Source: Pseudarthrobacter sp. ATCC 49987 (GTDB lineage: Bacteria; Actinomycetota; Actinomycetes; Actinomycetales; Micrococcaceae). From it: DNA of 64,000 nt. The notes below the pieces were generated by a model. It did no database searches, had not been told where the DNA came from, and saw nothing but the letters and a program-made list of their open reading frames with translations. Positions 61,531 to 64,000 of the stretch are shown here, one piece after another. The translations under genes were made by a program, and so were the position numbers. The stretch is from contig NZ_JAABNS010000001.1 in assembly GCF_009928425.1 (NCBI RefSeq), positions 186,001-250,000 of the forward strand, read 5' to 3'. The stretch's first letter is position 1; every line of letters begins with the position of its first letter.

Positions 61531-64000
61531 ATGCCTGAGCTCGACATCCGCGAACCGCGCTCCCTGCCCCTTGCGATCGCCGACGCCGCCCACCAGCCGG
61601 TGGAAGAGGTCGTCGAGCGGCTGGGCTCAAGCACCGACGGACTCGGCAGCAGCGAGGCGGCCCGGCGCCTTGCGGAGCTGGGACCGAACGCGGTACGCAC
61701 CCACCAGGCCAGCGGGTGGGCCGTCCTGGGCCGGCAACTGCGCAGCCCCATCCTGATCCTGCTGCTCATCACGGCCGGGCTCTCGCTCTTCCTCGGCGAC
61801 GCCACGAACTCGATCGTGATCGGCGTCATCCTGCTGGTCAGCGTCGGCCTCGGGTTCAGCAACGAGTTCCGCGCTGAACGTGCCGCGGAGGCGCTGCACT
61901 CCCGTGTCACCCACCGCGCAGTCGTGGTCCGCGACGCCACCCCGCAGGAGGTGGACGTCACCGCCCTGGTGCCCGGCGACGTCGTGCATCTGGCCATCGG
62001 CGCGATCATCCCCGCCGACATGCGGCTGCTGAGTGCGAAGGACCTGCTCTGCGATGAAAGCATCCTGACCGGGGAATCCATGCCGGTCAGCAAGGACCCC
62101 GCGCCCGTCCCCGGCGCGGCGGCGCTGGGGGACCTGACGTCGTGCCTGTTCATGGGCACGGTGATCCAGGCCGGCAACTGCACCGGTCTGGTGGTCGCCA
62201 CCGGCGGCCGGGCCGAATTCGGCCGGATCGCCCTGGGACTCGGGGAGCGCCAGCCCCAGACCGAATTCCAGCTGGGCCTCCAGCGCTTCTCCTTCCTGCT
62301 GCTCCAGGTGGCGATCGGCCTCACCTCCCTGATCTTTATCGCCAACCTGCTGCTGCAGCGGCCCGTCATTGAGTCGCTGCTGTTCTCGCTCGCGATCGCC
62401 GTCGGGATCACACCGCAGCTGCTGCCCGCCATCGTCAGCACAAGCCTGGCCACGGGAACCCGGCAGCTGGCTAAGCGCAAGGTCCTGGTCAAACGGCTGG
62501 TCTGCATTGAGGACCTCGGCGACATGGATGTTCTGGTGACGGACAAGACCGGGACGCTGACGGAGGGCCGGATCAGCTTCACGTCAGCCCTGCCTGCCGG
62601 GCCCGGCATCTCCGCCGGCGAACTGCTGACCCTGGGGCTCCTTGCCACCGAAGCCGACTACGTGGAATCCCAGGCATCCCCGGTGGGCCTGAACCCTCTG
62701 GACGCCGCGCTGTGGGCATCCGCCGCCGCGGCCGCCTTCGCGCCCGCCCGGTATGAGCGCCTCGACGTCATCGACTTCGACCATCTGCGGCGGCGGACCA
62801 GCGTGCTGGTCAGCGAGGCGGGCGCCGCGGCCCGCATGGTCACCAAGGGGTCACCTGAAGATGTCCTGGCGCTCTGCGGAGCCACACCGGCCAGCGTCCA
62901 GGCGATGCTGGACGAACAATTCGACGCCGGATCCCGGGTGGTTGCCGTCGCGACCCGGGCGGCCGATGGCCTGACGGCGATCGGGCCCGCCGACGAAAAA
63001 GACCTGGTCCTCGCAGGGTTCCTGATCTTCCTGGACCGGCCCAAGGCCACCGCACGCGCCTCCCTGGACCGGCTCGAGGAGCTCGGCATCACGGTCAAGA
63101 TTGCCACGGGGGACAACGCGAAAGTGGCCGAAAAGGTCTGTGACGAACTCGGGGTGCTCTCCGGCGGAACACTGACCGGCGCCACGGTCGAGGCCATGTC
63201 CGATGCGGAACTGGCCGCCGCGGCGCGTGAGGCCAGCATCTTCGCCCGCGTCTCGCCCGAACAGAAGGCCCGGATCATCAGGCTGCTGCGGCAGAGCGGC
63301 GGGTCCGTCGGGTTCATGGGCGACGGCGTCAACGACGCACTGGCGCTGCACGCCGCGGACATCGGCATCTCGGTCGACAGCGCCACCGACGTCGCCAAGG
63401 ATGCCGCCGACGTCGTGCTGCTGGACAAGGACCTGGGCGTCCTGGCCGAAGGCGTGATGGAGGGCCGGCGGATCTTCGCCAACACCATCAAATACGTCCT
63501 GATGGGCACGTCCAGCAACTTCGGCAACATGTTCAGCGCCGCCACGGCCTCCGTGGTCCTGAGCTTCCTGCCGATGCTGCCGGGACAGATCCTGCTGAAC
63601 AACCTGCTCTATGACGCCGGCCAGCTCGCCATCCCGGGGGACCGGGTGGACAAGGAACAGCTCCTGGCGCCATCTCACTGGGACATCGGTTTCATCCGGC
63701 GCTTTATGTTCCTTTTCGGCCCGATCAGCTCACTGTTCGATTTCGCCACGTTCGCCCTGATGCTGTTCGCCTTCGATGCTGTTCCGGGCGAATTCCGGGC
63801 CGGCTGGTTCATCGAGTCGATCGTCACGCAGACGCTGATCATCTTCGTCATCCGGACCCGGCGGGTGCCCTTCTTCCGCAGCCGGCCGTCGCTGGGCCTG
63901 GTCGGCGCGTCCCTGGGCGTAGTGGCCCTCGGCGTCTACCTGCCGCTCTCGCCGCTGGCCGGTGTGCTTGGCTTCGATCCGCTGCCGGTCCCGTTCTTCC
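61531..64000 (+). CDS. MgtA-type magnesium-transporting P-type ATPase (3' partial)
   Basis: The ATG at 61531 opens a frame that runs to the window edge, about 823 residues visible. P-ATPase motifs are LTGESMPV (actuator), DKTGTLTEG (phosphorylated Asp) and GDGVNDALALHAADIG (hinge). GITPQLLPAIVSTSLATG and LVKRLVCIEDLGDMDVLVT around them are typical of the MgtA/MgtB subgroup (P3B) that imports Mg2+. The last visible part reaches the C-terminal membrane segments, so little is missing. The 230-base leader has TATATA near 61418 with TTGCTG upstream. No Mg2+-sensing riboswitch structure was recognised. Confidence 0.9.
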   Translation, partial: MPELDIREPRSLPLAIADAAHQPVEEVVERLGSSTDGLGSSEAARRLAELGPNAVRTHQASGWAVLGRQLRSPILILLLITAGLSLFLGDATNSIVIGVILLVSVGLGFSNEFRAERAAEALHSRVTHRAVVVRDATPQEVDVTALVPGDVVHLAIGAIIPADMRLLSAKDLLCDESILTGESMPVSKDPAPVPGAAALGDLTSCLFMGTVIQAGNCTGLVVATGGRAEFGRIALGLGERQPQTEFQLGLQRFSFLLLQVAIGLTSLIFIANLLLQRPVIESLLFSLAIAVGITPQLLPAIVSTSLATGTRQLAKRKVLVKRLVCIEDLGDMDVLVTDKTGTLTEGRISFTSALPAGPGISAGELLTLGLLATEADYVESQASPVGLNPLDAALWASAAAAAFAPARYERLDVIDFDHLRRRTSVLVSEAGAAARMVTKGSPEDVLALCGATPASVQAMLDEQFDAGSRVVAVATRAADGLTAIGPADEKDLVLAGFLIFLDRPKATARASLDRLEELGITVKIATGDNAKVAEKVCDELGVLSGGTLTGATVEAMSDAELAAAAREASIFARVSPEQKARIIRLLRQSGGSVGFMGDGVNDALALHAADIGISVDSATDVAKDAADVVLLDKDLGVLAEGVMEGRRIFANTIKYVLMGTSSNFGNMFSAATASVVLSFLPMLPGQILLNNLLYDAGQLAIPGDRVDKEQLLAPSHWDIGFIRRFMFLFGPISSLFDFATFALMLFAFDAVPGEFRAGWFIESIVTQTLIIFVIRTRRVPFFRSRPSLGLVGASLGVVALGVYLPLSPLAGVLGFDPLPVPFF

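Overview
The window is GC-rich, densely packed actinobacterial chromosome. Several features point to the family Micrococcaceae (Arthrobacter, Pseudarthrobacter or a relative): GTGA/ATGA start-stop overlaps, many GTG starts, GAF-ANTAR regulators, DUF2630 and DUF6221 proteins, and Arthrobacter-like catabolic clusters. No rRNA, tRNA, CRISPR array or prophage was seen. One intact insertion sequence (IS481 family) and several decayed genes are present.

Layout. 0-5.6 kb: a polar-amino-acid-type ABC transporter followed by a sugar-acid module (Zn alcohol dehydrogenase, frameshifted KduD-like dehydrogenase, KDPG aldolase, KDG kinase) that feeds 2-keto-3-deoxy-gluconate type intermediates to pyruvate. 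5.6-6.3 kb: gene graveyard (GGDEF tail, deleted sulfide:quinone reductase). 7.1-8.4 kb: CPA1 antiporter. 8.6-15.6 kb: phenylglyoxylate (benzoylformate) module with benzaldehyde dehydrogenase, benzoylformate decarboxylase, a divergent LysR regulator, an aromatic-acid MFS transporter and a trimethylamine-monooxygenase-like flavoprotein. An identical inverted repeat lies upstream of both the decarboxylase/LysR pair and the transporter. 16-19.3 kb: FtsX/MacB-type ABC exporter pair and galT. 19.3-25.8 kb: secreted GH16 glucanase, a stand-alone GHKL ATPase, two DUF202 membrane proteins, TspO, and a TetR/SDR divergent pair around a clear operator.

25.9-45.1 kb is a surface-polysaccharide region: a secreted PKD protein with a recent 915-bp internal duplication, three GT2 glycosyltransferases in a tight operon, a large membrane protein of unknown function, a membrane-anchored GH16 protein, two unusual nucleotidyltransferase-like/P-loop kinase fusions (one with a destroyed Walker A), an APH-like phosphotransferase, an acyl-CoA ligase, a Wzx-type flippase and a GT4 glycosyltransferase.

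45.2-64 kb holds a Na+/H+ antiporter fused to a UBP zinc finger, a subtilase, small conserved proteins, three GAF-ANTAR regulators, an LLM flavoprotein, a CapA-like protein, IS481, DUF2630, a frameshifted BcsA-like synthase with PilZ domain, stress-type small enzymes (PfpI, VOC, cupin, two alpha/beta hydrolases) and the start of an MgtA-type P-ATPase that runs off the end. Intrinsic terminators sharing the core GACGGCGGGA/TCCCGCCGTC recur through the window.
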